7,163 nucleotides of DNA from an uncultured Lachnospiraceae bacterium. GTDB lineage: Bacteria; Bacillota; Clostridia; Lachnospirales; Lachnospiraceae. The notes beneath the pieces are model-generated. The model searched no databases. It was not told the DNA's origin and worked only from the letters and a program-made list of their open reading frames with translations. Shown here piece by piece: positions 1-6,474 of the stretch (the first letter of the stretch is position 1; every line of letters begins with the position of its first letter). Where the stretch lies: contig CAMTBF010000178.1 in assembly GCA_947068385.1 (NCBI GenBank), forward strand, positions 1 to 7,163. Direction: 5' to 3'. The position numbers and the translations under genes were made by a program.

Positions 1-28
1 TCTTCGCCCGGTCAGTTTTTATTTTACC

Positions 29-52
29 GATGTGTCGGAACCGTCACACATC
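29..52. other. Stem-loop of repeat unit 1
   Basis: GATGTGT (29-35) pairs perfectly with ACACATC (46-52) around the 10-nt loop CGGAACCGTC. The loop is identical in the second unit although the stem differs. No T-run follows on either strand. It could protect or delimit the 3' end of the leftward importer transcript, or be a structured DNA or RNA element. Confidence 0.75.
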
Positions 53-81
53 ATCTTCGCCCGGTCAATTTTTATTTTACC

Positions 82-105
82 GACGAGTCGGAACCGTCAC
101 TCGTC
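82..105. other. Stem-loop of repeat unit 2
   Basis: GACGAGT (82-88) pairs perfectly with ACTCGTC (99-105) around the same 10-nt loop, CGGAACCGTC, as in unit 1. Relative to unit 1, one T-A pair has become C-G and another has become A-T, so pairing is kept while sequence changes. The stop codon of the small minus-strand frame (97-99) lies inside this element. Confidence 0.75.
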
Positions 106-243
106 ATCTTTCAGCGAAGCGAAGACACTGTACAGCCGTATCTTCCTTTTTAGTATACGCAATTCTTCCGGAAAATGCAATCCTTTTTGGAGTAAATTCG
201 TAATTTCGTTTTTTATTAGTTCACTTTCCGTTTCTACGGTTAT
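97..243 (-). pseudogene. Short AT-rich frame after the permease, likely gene remnant
   Basis: Minus-strand codons from 243 to the TGA at 99-97 read through 48 residues of protein-like, charged and amphipathic sequence. It includes NLLQKGLHFPEELRILKRK and ends in VFASLKDDE. There is no ATG, GTG or TTG at the expected start: a GGGAGG (252-247) is followed by AAA and then ATA. The frame therefore either begins at a rare AUA codon or has lost its start. Its base composition is clearly AT-richer than the GC-rich permease just upstream, which ends at 254. The stop lies in the stem-loop repeat, so frame and repeats may have arrived together. No family is recognised. It could be chance, but the composition and residue pattern resemble real protein. 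Confidence 0.35.
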
Positions 244-253
244 TTTCCTCCCA

Positions 254-1177
254 CTACCCTTTCACGCCCCCGGCGATGACCCCCTTCTCCAGCTTATCCT
301 GGAAGAAAGGGAACAGCACGATGATGGGCAGGGTGGCGGCCACGATGACCGCGTACCGTATCAGGTATCTGCTGTAGTCCGGGTTGGAGGTCTGGAGGAA
401 GTTCTCGTTGTTGGCCGTAATCTCCCGGATGAACAGCTGCAGGGGCCAGAGGTTGCGCTTGTTGGGCACATAGATGGAGGCCTGGAGCCAGGAGTTCCAC
501 TGCCCCACCACGCTGTTTAAAATGATGACGGAGCCTAAGTTCATGGCCTGGGGCAGCATGATCTGGCTCATGGTGCGGAAATGCCCCGCGCCGTCGATCC
601 GGGCCGCCTCGTACATCTCCCTGGGCACCGCGTTAAAGGCGTTCATCATCATCACCATGAACATGGCGTTGGTGCAGCCCGGGACGATCAGGGCCCATCT
701 GGTCCCCACCCAGCCAAGTTTGCGGATGACCATGTAGGTGGGCACCATGCCGCCGCCAAAGAGCATGGGGAGCATCATCGCCATGATCATGAACCCCTTC
801 AGCTTCGTGTCACGGCTCATGGCATAGCCCGACATCACCGCCAGGAAGAACCCCAATGCCGTGGAGGCCACCGTGTACAGCAAGGTATTGGCATAGCCGG
901 TGAGGATGGAGCTGTCCCCGAAGATATGCCTGTAGCCGTCCAGGGTGAAGCCGCCCGCGGGCAGCCATGCCACGCCGGAGCTGGCAAGCAGGGTCTTTCC
1001 GTCCGACAGGGAGCTCATCAGCACATGCCACATGGGCACCAGGCTGCAGAAAGCCACCAAAGCGCATACCAATATGACGACCACGTCCACCGCCCGGTCT
1101 CCCAGGCCCGGATGCTCCACCATGGAGGAGACTCTATTGTCATCATTCACATCGTTCTTTTTCTTTATCAGACCCAT
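254..1177 (-). CDS. Carbohydrate ABC transporter permease, LplC/YtcP type
   Basis: Integral membrane permease of a binding-protein-dependent sugar importer; with its partner at 1194-2144 it forms the translocation channel. The 307-residue product has about six membrane segments (roughly 30-50, 95-118, 128-150, 158-180, 212-232 and 274-292). The cytoplasmic EAA loop that docks the ATPase begins EAARIDGAG at about 190. The C-terminus (FFQDKLEKGVIAGGVKG) is typical of LplC/YtcP permeases. The start was placed at 1177 because GGGGGGAG lies 6 nt upstream. An in-frame ATG at 1216 would overlap the preceding gene by 23 nt. The gap to the upstream permease stop is 16 nt, so the two are surely cotranscribed. 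The substrate cannot be read from the permease. No ATPase gene is present; such systems commonly share an MsmK-like ATPase encoded elsewhere. Confidence 0.95.
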   Translation of the reverse strand: MGLIKKKNDVNDDNRVSSMVEHPGLGDRAVDVVVILVCALVAFCSLVPMWHVLMSSLSDGKTLLASSGVAWLPAGGFTLDGYRHIFGDSSILTGYANTLLYTVASTALGFFLAVMSGYAMSRDTKLKGFMIMAMMLPMLFGGGMVPTYMVIRKLGWVGTRWALIVPGCTNAMFMVMMMNAFNAVPREMYEAARIDGAGHFRTMSQIMLPQAMNLGSVIILNSVVGQWNSWLQASIYVPNKRNLWPLQLFIREITANNENFLQTSNPDYSRYLIRYAVIVAATLPIIVLFPFFQDKLEKGVIAGGVKG

Positions 1178-1183
1178 GTCTTT

Positions 1184-1191
1184 CTCCCCCC
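1184..1191 (-). promoter_or_regulatory. Ribosome binding site fixing the LplC-type permease start
   Basis: GGGGGGAG on the minus strand sits 6 nt before the ATG at 1177, in the short gap after the upstream permease stop (1194-1196). It favours this start over the in-frame ATG at 1216. Confidence 0.75.
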
Positions 1192-1193
1192 TT

Positions 1194-2144
1194 TCAGAAT
1201 AACGAATTCCCGTCACCGAATCTCCTGCTCAGCGCATTGGAGCCCACCAGCAGCACTGTGGCCACGATGGACTGGAACAGCCCCGATGCCGCCGACAGGC
1301 CGTAGTTGTTGCCGCCTCCGCCGAAAGCGGAGCGGTAAGTGTAGGTGTAGACCGTGTCCGCCACGTTGTAGGTGGAGGGCATATACAGGAGCAGTATGCT
1401 GTCATACCCGGTGGAGAAGCTCAGTCCCACGTTCAGCACGAACATCATGACGATCATGGGCATGATGCAGGGCAGGGTAATCTTGGTCATCCGCTGGAGC
1501 CTGGTGGCGCCGTCGATGGCCGCCGCCTCGTGGAGGTCGCCGCTGACCGTGGCGATGGAGGCCACGTACATGATGGAGCCCCAGCCCATGCCCTGCCAGA
1601 TGCCCATCAGCACATAGATGAGCCAGAACACCGGTATACGGTCATTGGCCAGCCAGTTCTGGTTCTCCACCCCAAGCTTTGTGAGCAGCATGGTCAGAGG
1701 GCCGTCCTTGGCCAAAAATTCCGTCAGCAATGAGGTCACCACCACGGCCGCCACGAAATTGGGCAGATAGGAGCAGGTGTGCACCGTCCTCTTGTACCGC
1801 TTGCTCTTCAGCATGCTCAGGAAAAAGGCGAAGAGGATGGGGGCCACGAAGCCCAGGGTGCATTTTATCACCATGATGCAGACGGTATTGCGCAATGCCC
1901 CCAGGAACTCCTCCCCGGTGAACAGGGTCTGGAAGTGCTGCAGGCCCACCCACTTGCTTCCGAAGAAGCCCTTGCGCACCTCATAGTCCTCAAAGGCCAT
2001 GATGATGCCGAACATGGGGATATAGCTTAAGACCACTGTCATGATGAAGGCCGGGAGGTACATGGCGTACACGGGCCAGTTCCGCCTGGCGTCCTGCTTC
2101 CAGGATAGCTTTGGCGGTTTGAATTTCGTTTTCTCTCTTGCCAT
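1194..2144 (-). CDS. Carbohydrate ABC transporter permease, LplB type
   Basis: First permease of the importer, 316 residues, in the inner membrane, pairing with the 254-1177 product. A basic cytoplasmic N-terminus (about 1-22) precedes the first membrane segment, which contains YAMYLPAFIMTVVLSYIPM, typical of LplB permeases. Further hydrophobic segments lie near 83-110, 124-142, 171-195, 226-245 and 286-302. The EAA motif starts EAAAIDGAT at about 206 and continues to KITLP, where the ATPase would dock. AGGAGA-type sequence precedes the ATG at 2144. The solute-binding protein gene ends 30 nt upstream and the second permease starts 16 nt downstream, so this is the middle gene of a three-gene operon. 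No truncation or frameshift is seen. The family assignment is secure; the sugar transported is unknown. Confidence 0.95.
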   Translation of the reverse strand: MAREKTKFKPPKLSWKQDARRNWPVYAMYLPAFIMTVVLSYIPMFGIIMAFEDYEVRKGFFGSKWVGLQHFQTLFTGEEFLGALRNTVCIMVIKCTLGFVAPILFAFFLSMLKSKRYKRTVHTCSYLPNFVAAVVVTSLLTEFLAKDGPLTMLLTKLGVENQNWLANDRIPVFWLIYVLMGIWQGMGWGSIMYVASIATVSGDLHEAAAIDGATRLQRMTKITLPCIMPMIVMMFVLNVGLSFSTGYDSILLLYMPSTYNVADTVYTYTYRSAFGGGGNNYGLSAASGLFQSIVATVLLVGSNALSRRFGDGNSLF

Positions 2145-2174
2145 TCTCCTATTCTCCTCTCCTAACTTAAGCTT

Positions 2175-3953
2175 CTACCCGATGAACGGATTCCTGTCAA
2201 TATAGGGCTGCAGGATGTCGGTGGCCTTCTGGTAATTGTACTTCTGCAGCATGGTGCACCAGTTGCCCCAGTCCTCGTCGCTGTCGATGTCGGTGATGCT
2301 CTTGATGAATTCGTAGGTGTGCTGCTCCAGGTAGTTCAGGACCTTGGTGTGGAGATCCGTGATGGCGCTCATGTCCTCGCTGCTGATCAGGCTGAACGCA
2401 TCGCATCCCCATATCTGTCCCTTATTGGGATATTTGATCCATGCTTTCATGCTGTTCTCGTAGTTTTCCGCATATCCCTCGTCCACACTGCTCACCAAAG
2501 AGTAGCCGGGCAGAAGCTGGGCCGTAGCCGCAATCAGCAGCCCGCCGGAATCCTGGGTGATGGCCTCCACCTTCTTGTAGCGCCCGTCCTCGCCCATGGC
2601 ATAGGTGCCGTTCTCGATTCCGTTATCCGCATAGAAAGAGGTATCCAGCCCTGCCTCCTCCATCTGGGCGGGAGTAGCCCCCAGGGTGTGTATTACAGCG
2701 CCATCGTCAGAGTAGAGATAATCCAGCATGGACAGCAGAGGCCCCAAATCCTTCTCCTGTGCGCCGTCCATCACCAGGAATCCGGTGCCCACCAGGCTGA
2801 CGCCCGCCTGGGTGGCCCAGGGTTCCACGTTCTTGCAGGAGTCGTCCCCGTACACATCGTTGATAGGCCAGGCGCAGCCCGCCACATAGATGCCCTCTGT
2901 CAGGCCGCCGTCATGCATGTCCAGCCTGCCGCCCAGCTCTGCCTGGGTGCCGATCCACATGGGCACCTTGCCCAGTCGCTTGTTGGTGTCATCGGTGGCA
3001 TAGAAGATGTCCGCAGTCCTCTCATTGAAATCCTGATCCAGCCAGCCCTTCTCGTACCAGTTGTTCAGGCACTGGAGGTAGGCCCGCATGGACTCGGAAT
3101 CCCCGCCGAAGCGCACCACGTCGTCGGAGCCCTTGTACCAGATAGGGATGGCCTCCCCGAAGCAGGAGCACAGGCCGCCGGACCACATGTAGCCAGGATA
3201 GTAGATGCTGGTGCAGTAGGAATCCGTTATCCCAAGGTCGGCCATGGCTTCCGTGAAGATTTCGAACATCCACTCCCAGTCGCTGATGTACACCGGATCC
3301 GTGCCGCCGCTGGGGAACACCACATCGTCCACCCAGCTGTCCACGTCCGCCTCGTCCGTGTAGCCGCCGGTAAAAGCCGCGCCCGTCTGGGGATTCCTGC
3401 CGTATTTCACCAGCCAGTCCCTGCGGTACATATTTCCGGAGAAATAATATCCATAGTCTTCAAAGACCGTATTGATAGAGAGAATCTTCTCCTCGCCATC
3501 GATGTCGAAGACAACCTTGCTCTTCAGGGCATCATTCGCCTGAATCAGATTGTAGTAGTTGGGCATGTACTGCTCCACCAGTTCCGTCAAGTCCAGAATC
3601 ATCTCCGACTCCAGCATCCGTGGCGCCGCGTCCGCTACGGAAGCCTGCATCAGGGTAGGGAAATCTCCCGTGGCGATCATGGTCTCATAGTTGTTCAACT
3701 GGCTGCCCGCAGGAGGGACTTGGAACTCCAGCTTGATTTTGTCGTCATTCTCCCCCCAGGTCTGGCTCATCAGATACTGAATCGTGGGATTCTCCGCGTA
3801 GTCCGTATAATAGGACGCGTCCTGCCCATTGTAGAGCCATACCGTGTAGGTATGGTCCTCCGACGCGGTGCCCGAGCCGCCCCCGCACCCTGTCATGGCA
3901 AGGGCCGCCATGCCCGCCATCGCCGAAACTGCCAGCCTCTTCAACCCTTTCAT
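2175..3953 (-). CDS. Extracellular solute-binding lipoprotein, LplA-like
   Basis: Substrate-capturing lipoprotein of the importer, 592 residues, anchored on the outer face of the membrane. The N-terminus has basic residues (K2, K5, R6), a hydrophobic stretch, and a lipobox ending TGC with the acylated Cys at 23, followed by a GGGSG linker. The mature part begins YTVWLYNGQDASYY and continues in the large family-1 binding-protein style seen with Lpl-type permeases. It is rich in Trp and Tyr, as expected of a sugar-binding cleft. Its length, near 590, suits the large LplA group that binds oligosaccharides or complex glycans rather than monosaccharides; that inference is weak. A perfect AGGAGGT precedes the ATG at 3953. 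It is the first gene of the importer operon and has its own promoter and activator-like site at 4026-4089. Being first fits its need for excess over the permeases. Confidence 0.93.
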   Translation of the reverse strand: MKGLKRLAVSAMAGMAALAMTGCGGGSGTASEDHTYTVWLYNGQDASYYTDYAENPTIQYLMSQTWGENDDKIKLEFQVPPAGSQLNNYETMIATGDFPTLMQASVADAAPRMLESEMILDLTELVEQYMPNYYNLIQANDALKSKVVFDIDGEEKILSINTVFEDYGYYFSGNMYRRDWLVKYGRNPQTGAAFTGGYTDEADVDSWVDDVVFPSGGTDPVYISDWEWMFEIFTEAMADLGITDSYCTSIYYPGYMWSGGLCSCFGEAIPIWYKGSDDVVRFGGDSESMRAYLQCLNNWYEKGWLDQDFNERTADIFYATDDTNKRLGKVPMWIGTQAELGGRLDMHDGGLTEGIYVAGCAWPINDVYGDDSCKNVEPWATQAGVSLVGTGFLVMDGAQEKDLGPLLSMLDYLYSDDGAVIHTLGATPAQMEEAGLDTSFYADNGIENGTYAMGEDGRYKKVEAITQDSGGLLIAATAQLLPGYSLVSSVDEGYAENYENSMKAWIKYPNKGQIWGCDAFSLISSEDMSAITDLHTKVLNYLEQHTYEFIKSITDIDSDEDWGNWCTMLQKYNYQKATDILQPYIDRNPFIG

Positions 3954-4025
3954 GTGTTACCTCCTGTTTTGTCCCGCATCCCCCCGAAAGGGAACTGCTG
4001 TTTTTCATTTCTTTCTCATGATGAT

Positions 4026-4031
4026 ATTATA
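4026..4031 (-). promoter_or_regulatory. -10 hexamer of the importer operon promoter
   Basis: TATAAT on the minus strand, a perfect consensus, with transcription expected to start near 4019 and leave a leader of about 66 nt before the lipoprotein ATG. A 17-bp spacer would place the -35 at 4049-4054, which reads GATTTT and does not resemble TTGACA, suggesting dependence on an activator. The distance to the bipartite element on its upstream side (25 bp between them) is identical to that at the hydrolase promoter. Confidence 0.75.
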
Positions 4032-4056
4032 AAATAAATTCTATCTGAAAAATCCA

Positions 4057-4089
4057 TGAAATCCGATTGGAACTACAACAAATCCGACC
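4057..4089 (-). promoter_or_regulatory. Putative AraC-type activator site of the importer operon
   Basis: Plus-strand reading is TGAAATCCG (4057-4065), 12 unrelated bases, then ACAAATCCGACC (4078-4089). The two AAATCCG half-sites (4059-4065 and 4080-4086) are direct repeats exactly 21 bp apart, two helical turns. In the direction of the lipoprotein gene they read CGGATTT. The same 21 fixed bases with the same spacer length occur at 6475-6507 before the hydrolase gene, while the spacers differ. A related TGGATTT at 4056-4050 extends toward the -35 region. The position abutting the -35 and the 21-bp repeat are typical of AraC-family activators. Which protein binds is inferred: the divergent AraC-like protein at 6649 is the best local candidate. 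Confidence 0.75.
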
Positions 4090-4175
4090 TGTTGGCCCCT
4101 GGTACTGCTTCCCATTTCCACAGGCTTTTCCACAGATCCGGCTGCTTCCCACAGAGCGCTTCCCTTCTTCCCGTT
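4090..4175. other. Intergenic stretch between hydrolase end and importer control region
   Basis: This gap follows the hydrolase stop codon. I see no GC-rich hairpin with a T-run on the minus strand, so no intrinsic terminator is evident and hydrolase transcripts may read on into the importer operon. It contains a 10-bp direct repeat, CTGCTTCCCA, at 4105-4114 and 4142-4151. It also holds three TTCCACA-like words (4114-4122, 4126-4134, 4145-4153), with a fourth across the stop codon (4177-4185). Their meaning is unknown. Confidence 0.5.
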
Positions 4176-6395
4176 CTATTCCACAATGATCCTGGCTCTT
4201 GCAAGGTTCTTCACCTGGGTGAAGATTTCATCCCTGTCGCCGTTTCTCTGGCTCTTCACGAAAGCAGTGGCAAAATAGGTGCCCGGCTTGTCGTAGCTGG
4301 TGGTGACAGTGGCACTTCCCCCATTCAGTCCGGCTTCGGTCACATAGGTCTCCAGCTCCCCCTTCACCCGCCTGGAACGCGCCTGGGCCAGGAAATCGCC
4401 GTAAACTCCGCCCTGATCCGCCCGGGCATAGGTGCCGAACATGGGATCCGAGAGGGAGAACGTAAGCTCCGTCACCTCCCCTGCCCCCTCCGGAACCTGG
4501 GCGGACGCTGTCAATGTGACGCTTTCCCCTGCCTTTACATGGGCGCATTCGCTGCCGTTGGCCGTGAGACGGATGACCGGCTGCATCCCCTTCCGCTGCG
4601 CCGCGTCTCTTGCTATATGGACACAGCCTCCTTCCATCTCATAGACGGAAGACTGCCTGGGCTCGATGCCCCGCTTCACCCAGTCGCTGATGTCCAGCAG
4701 AGCCTGCTTCAGGCCGCCCAGATAGTTCACGATCATATCCGTATCCAGGGTGGACACATCCCCGTGGAGACATCTTTCATAATAATAGATTCGGAAGTCG
4801 TCCTCATTCCCTTTTGCCTTTCTTACAGCGCTCCGATACCAGTCGCCGCACCAGGGACAGGTGGATTCATCCATCAGAGCCTGGGTCAGGATGACCTTGC
4901 CCTGGATGGTTCCCTCCTGGACTGTGCCCGTGCCGCAGAATCCGGGGCCCATGATGTTCTCCCTCTGGGGAATGGCAGGCGTCCCGTCCGCGTTCCGGAA
5001 CTGGTCCCAGGCATGGAAGCTGGCGTCGGGCGGCACCTGGTGGCGGTAATAGGATTGGACCGCTATGTAGTCGGAATTGTCCAGGGTCAGGATGTCTCCC
5101 GGCCGGACGGCCTTCAATACCGATTCCATGTCGTCCATGCCGTAGCACATGCCAATCGTAATGCCACCGCAGGTGGCATTGACACCGTAGGTGGCATTGA
5201 CACCGCAGGTGGCATTGACATCGCTTGTGGCGGCATTCCCGCCTGCGGCAACATTTCCACCGTATATGATATCCCCCAGCAGCATATTCTTCCCCGCTGA
5301 CGCCCCGGTTTCAAAGCCAATGTTGACGCCCTTCAGGTACAGGTCCTCCCCTGTGGGCACCTCCTCCACCTCAATCCAGGCGCCGCCCCCGTCTACCAGC
5401 GACTTCTTCCAGGCCGTGTCCACGCCGTTGGAATACTCTTCCTCGCCCTCTGCGCCTGCGGCCTCTGCATCCACCTTTTCTCCCGGCAGATGGACGGACA
5501 CCACCCTGGTCTTAAACTGCAGCCTGTCCCGCAGGGCGTTGCTGCCGGGCTCTGTCCCCAGATAGCCGGGCTTCTCCCAGAAATCCTTGAAATACTGGGG
5601 ATCCTGCTGCCGGATGCCGGGCATCAATACAGGGAGCGAACCGTCGTCCCAGCGCCCCGCCGCCTCCATGAACCAGGTCTGGGGCGGAAACCCCATCAGC
5701 GTGATCTCCCGCAGCATCTTCGCCTCATCCTCCGTCAGCCCCTCATACATATCCCCGCTGCCACCCGCGTCCAGGGCATCCACGATTTTCCCCATCACAT
5801 GGCGCAGCGTCCGCATGCCCTGCACATGGAGGGTGATGGTATTGGGCAGGGAATAGGGCGAGCCGATGACAAAGGGGCAGGCTCCGTCCCAGGCATTGGT
5901 ATTCTCGATGCAGGCAATGGTCTTATACCCGCCGCTGCCGCCGAAGACGTAGCCGTAAGGCCTTGGGCAGCCATAGTATTCCTGGGCAAGCTGCCTGGAA
6001 TACTCCGCTGCCGCCGCGCTGGACTGCCATATCCTGTGAGGATCGGGATGCCCGCCGAAAGCGCTGGCGGACTCCATATTGGTCTCGATGAAGTAAGCGC
6101 CGTAAGCCAGGCAAAAGGCAATGGTATCGTCCTCCCCCTTCCTGGCCAAGGACGCCACCTCCTCGTCAGGCCCGGGGAAAGGGCACAGGTACTGGTAGAA
6201 GCGCCCCCTGAAGCTCTCCTTTTCCGGGAAACAGAATACAAATTTGGCATCCGTCCCCTCAAATCCGCCATGGACATAGCGAAAGGGAACCTGACGTCCG
6301 TCCGGCATGCCCCGCTGCCTCATCTCGTCCGCGTCGATGAAAGGCCTGGAATAGCGGGGATCCTTTTTCGCGTCATAGATCATTTTCTCACTCAT
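4176..6395 (-). CDS. Cytoplasmic alpha/beta-hydrolase-like protein, tannase-related, with C-terminal Ig-like domain
   Basis: Probable serine hydrolase, 739 residues, likely acting on an esterified compound brought in by the adjacent importer. No signal peptide is present (it begins MSEKMIYDAKKD), so it should be cytoplasmic. The nucleophile-elbow motif YVFGGSGG puts the candidate Ser at 154. Near the C-terminal end of the catalytic part, VILTQALMDEST and YYYERCLHGD supply a candidate Asp 509 and His 544. That order and spacing recall the tannase/feruloyl-esterase branch, where YYERV-type sequence precedes the His. RPGDILTLDNSDYIAVQSYYRHQVP (from 431) lies before this. Residues about 604-739 look like an Ig/PKD-type beta domain, including VKAGESVTLTA, DKPGTYFATAF and an end in NLARARIIVE. 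An 18-bp repeat codes a hexapeptide tract at 378-413, apparently an insertion. CPWC follows Asp 509. AGGAGGT lies upstream of the ATG at 6395; M5 is an alternative start. The substrate is unknown, and the triad is inferred from motifs only. Confidence 0.8.
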   Translation of the reverse strand: MSEKMIYDAKKDPRYSRPFIDADEMRQRGMPDGRQVPFRYVHGGFEGTDAKFVFCFPEKESFRGRFYQYLCPFPGPDEEVASLARKGEDDTIAFCLAYGAYFIETNMESASAFGGHPDPHRIWQSSAAAAEYSRQLAQEYYGCPRPYGYVFGGSGGYKTIACIENTNAWDGACPFVIGSPYSLPNTITLHVQGMRTLRHVMGKIVDALDAGGSGDMYEGLTEDEAKMLREITLMGFPPQTWFMEAAGRWDDGSLPVLMPGIRQQDPQYFKDFWEKPGYLGTEPGSNALRDRLQFKTRVVSVHLPGEKVDAEAAGAEGEEEYSNGVDTAWKKSLVDGGGAWIEVEEVPTGEDLYLKGVNIGFETGASAGKNMLLGDIIYGGNVAAGGNAATSDVNATCGVNATYGVNATCGGITIGMCYGMDDMESVLKAVRPGDILTLDNSDYIAVQSYYRHQVPPDASFHAWDQFRNADGTPAIPQRENIMGPGFCGTGTVQEGTIQGKVILTQALMDESTCPWCGDWYRSAVRKAKGNEDDFRIYYYERCLHGDVSTLDTDMIVNYLGGLKQALLDISDWVKRGIEPRQSSVYEMEGGCVHIARDAAQRKGMQPVIRLTANGSECAHVKAGESVTLTASAQVPEGAGEVTELTFSLSDPMFGTYARADQGGVYGDFLAQARSRRVKGELETYVTEAGLNGGSATVTTSYDKPGTYFATAFVKSQRNGDRDEIFTQVKNLARARIIVE
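5157..5264 (-). repeat. 18-bp in-frame tandem repeat coding hexapeptides in the hydrolase
   Basis: Three near-perfect 18-bp copies lie end to end at 5171-5188, 5189-5206 and 5207-5224 (plus-strand core AGGTGGCATTGACACCG, with single-base changes at the end). Degenerate copies flank them, so the six-residue period extends over residues about 378-413. The best units are TCGVNA and TYGVNA; the outer ones are YGGNVA, AGGNAA, TSDVNA and TCGGIT. Because the period is a multiple of three, copy-number changes would lengthen or shorten the protein without breaking the frame. The tract is rich in Gly, Asn, Ala and Thr with occasional Cys, and lies between the two parts of the hydrolase that carry the candidate active-site residues. 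Confidence 0.9.
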
Positions 6396-6443
6396 CCGAA
6401 TACCTCCTGATTTCTGAAAAGACCGTTTTCGTAAACTACCCCT

Positions 6444-6449
6444 ACTATA
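6444..6449 (-). promoter_or_regulatory. -10 hexamer of the hydrolase promoter
   Basis: TATAGT on the minus strand, one base off consensus, giving an expected start near 6437 and a leader of about 42 nt before the ATG at 6395. With a 17-bp spacer the -35 (6467-6472) would read GAGTCG, with no likeness to TTGACA. The 25 bp between this hexamer and the bipartite element matches the importer promoter exactly. Confidence 0.65.
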
Positions 6450-6474
6450 CTACATCCCCTCCGGCCCGACTCCC

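Larger units (their letters stand above)
1..106. repeat. Two tandem 53-bp repeats containing covarying stem-loops
   Basis: Positions 1-53 and 54-106 are head-to-tail copies that match at 48 of 53 positions. Each has a leader starting TCTTCGCCCGGTCA, a T-rich stretch, and then a stem-loop. The five differences fall at unit positions 15, 31, 33, 48 and 50. The last four form two base pairs of the stem (31 with 50, 33 with 48), and both changes are compensatory. The array may continue beyond the left edge. TCTTCGC at 54-60 can also pair with GCGAAGA at 119-125, which would enclose the second unit. It lies downstream of the importer operon. No known repeat family is recognised. The T-rich stretch is on the wrong side of the hairpin for an intrinsic terminator on either strand. 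Confidence 0.85.

Noticed and set aside
1..106. Intrinsic terminator or CRISPR array
   Set aside because: The hairpins are not followed by a T-run on either strand. The repeats are directly adjacent with no unique spacers, so neither interpretation fits.
137..159. Inverted repeat CGTAT...ATACG as operon terminator
   Set aside because: Only 5 bp of stem with a long loop and no T-run in the minus-strand direction of transcription.
581..1450. His-rich open frame of 289 codons on the plus strand
   Set aside because: It runs across both permease genes in antisense; its His-rich run comes from Met-rich membrane segments on the other strand.
2319..4037. Long open frame of 572 codons on the plus strand
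   Set aside because: It lies opposite the solute-binding protein gene, which has a lipobox, a strong ribosome binding site and family-like sequence. The plus-strand product is low-complexity, as expected of an antisense frame in GC-rich DNA.
4114..4185. Cluster of DnaA-box-like words (TTTTCCACA and relatives)
   Set aside because: Only one copy is within one mismatch of TTATCCACA, all lie in a short gap by a gene end, and no replication gene is nearby. Probably chance or a local duplication.
5171..5224. CRISPR-like or mobile-element end repeat
   Set aside because: Contiguous 18-bp copies without spacers, inside a coding frame with a period divisible by three; best explained as a coding minisatellite.
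4056..5300. Open frame of 414 codons on the plus strand
   Set aside because: It is antisense to the hydrolase and includes the importer control site; no credible ribosome binding site or protein motif.
5490..6410. Open frame of 306 codons on the plus strand
   Set aside because: It is antisense to the hydrolase N-terminal half, with His/Pro/Gly-rich composition typical of a shadow frame.
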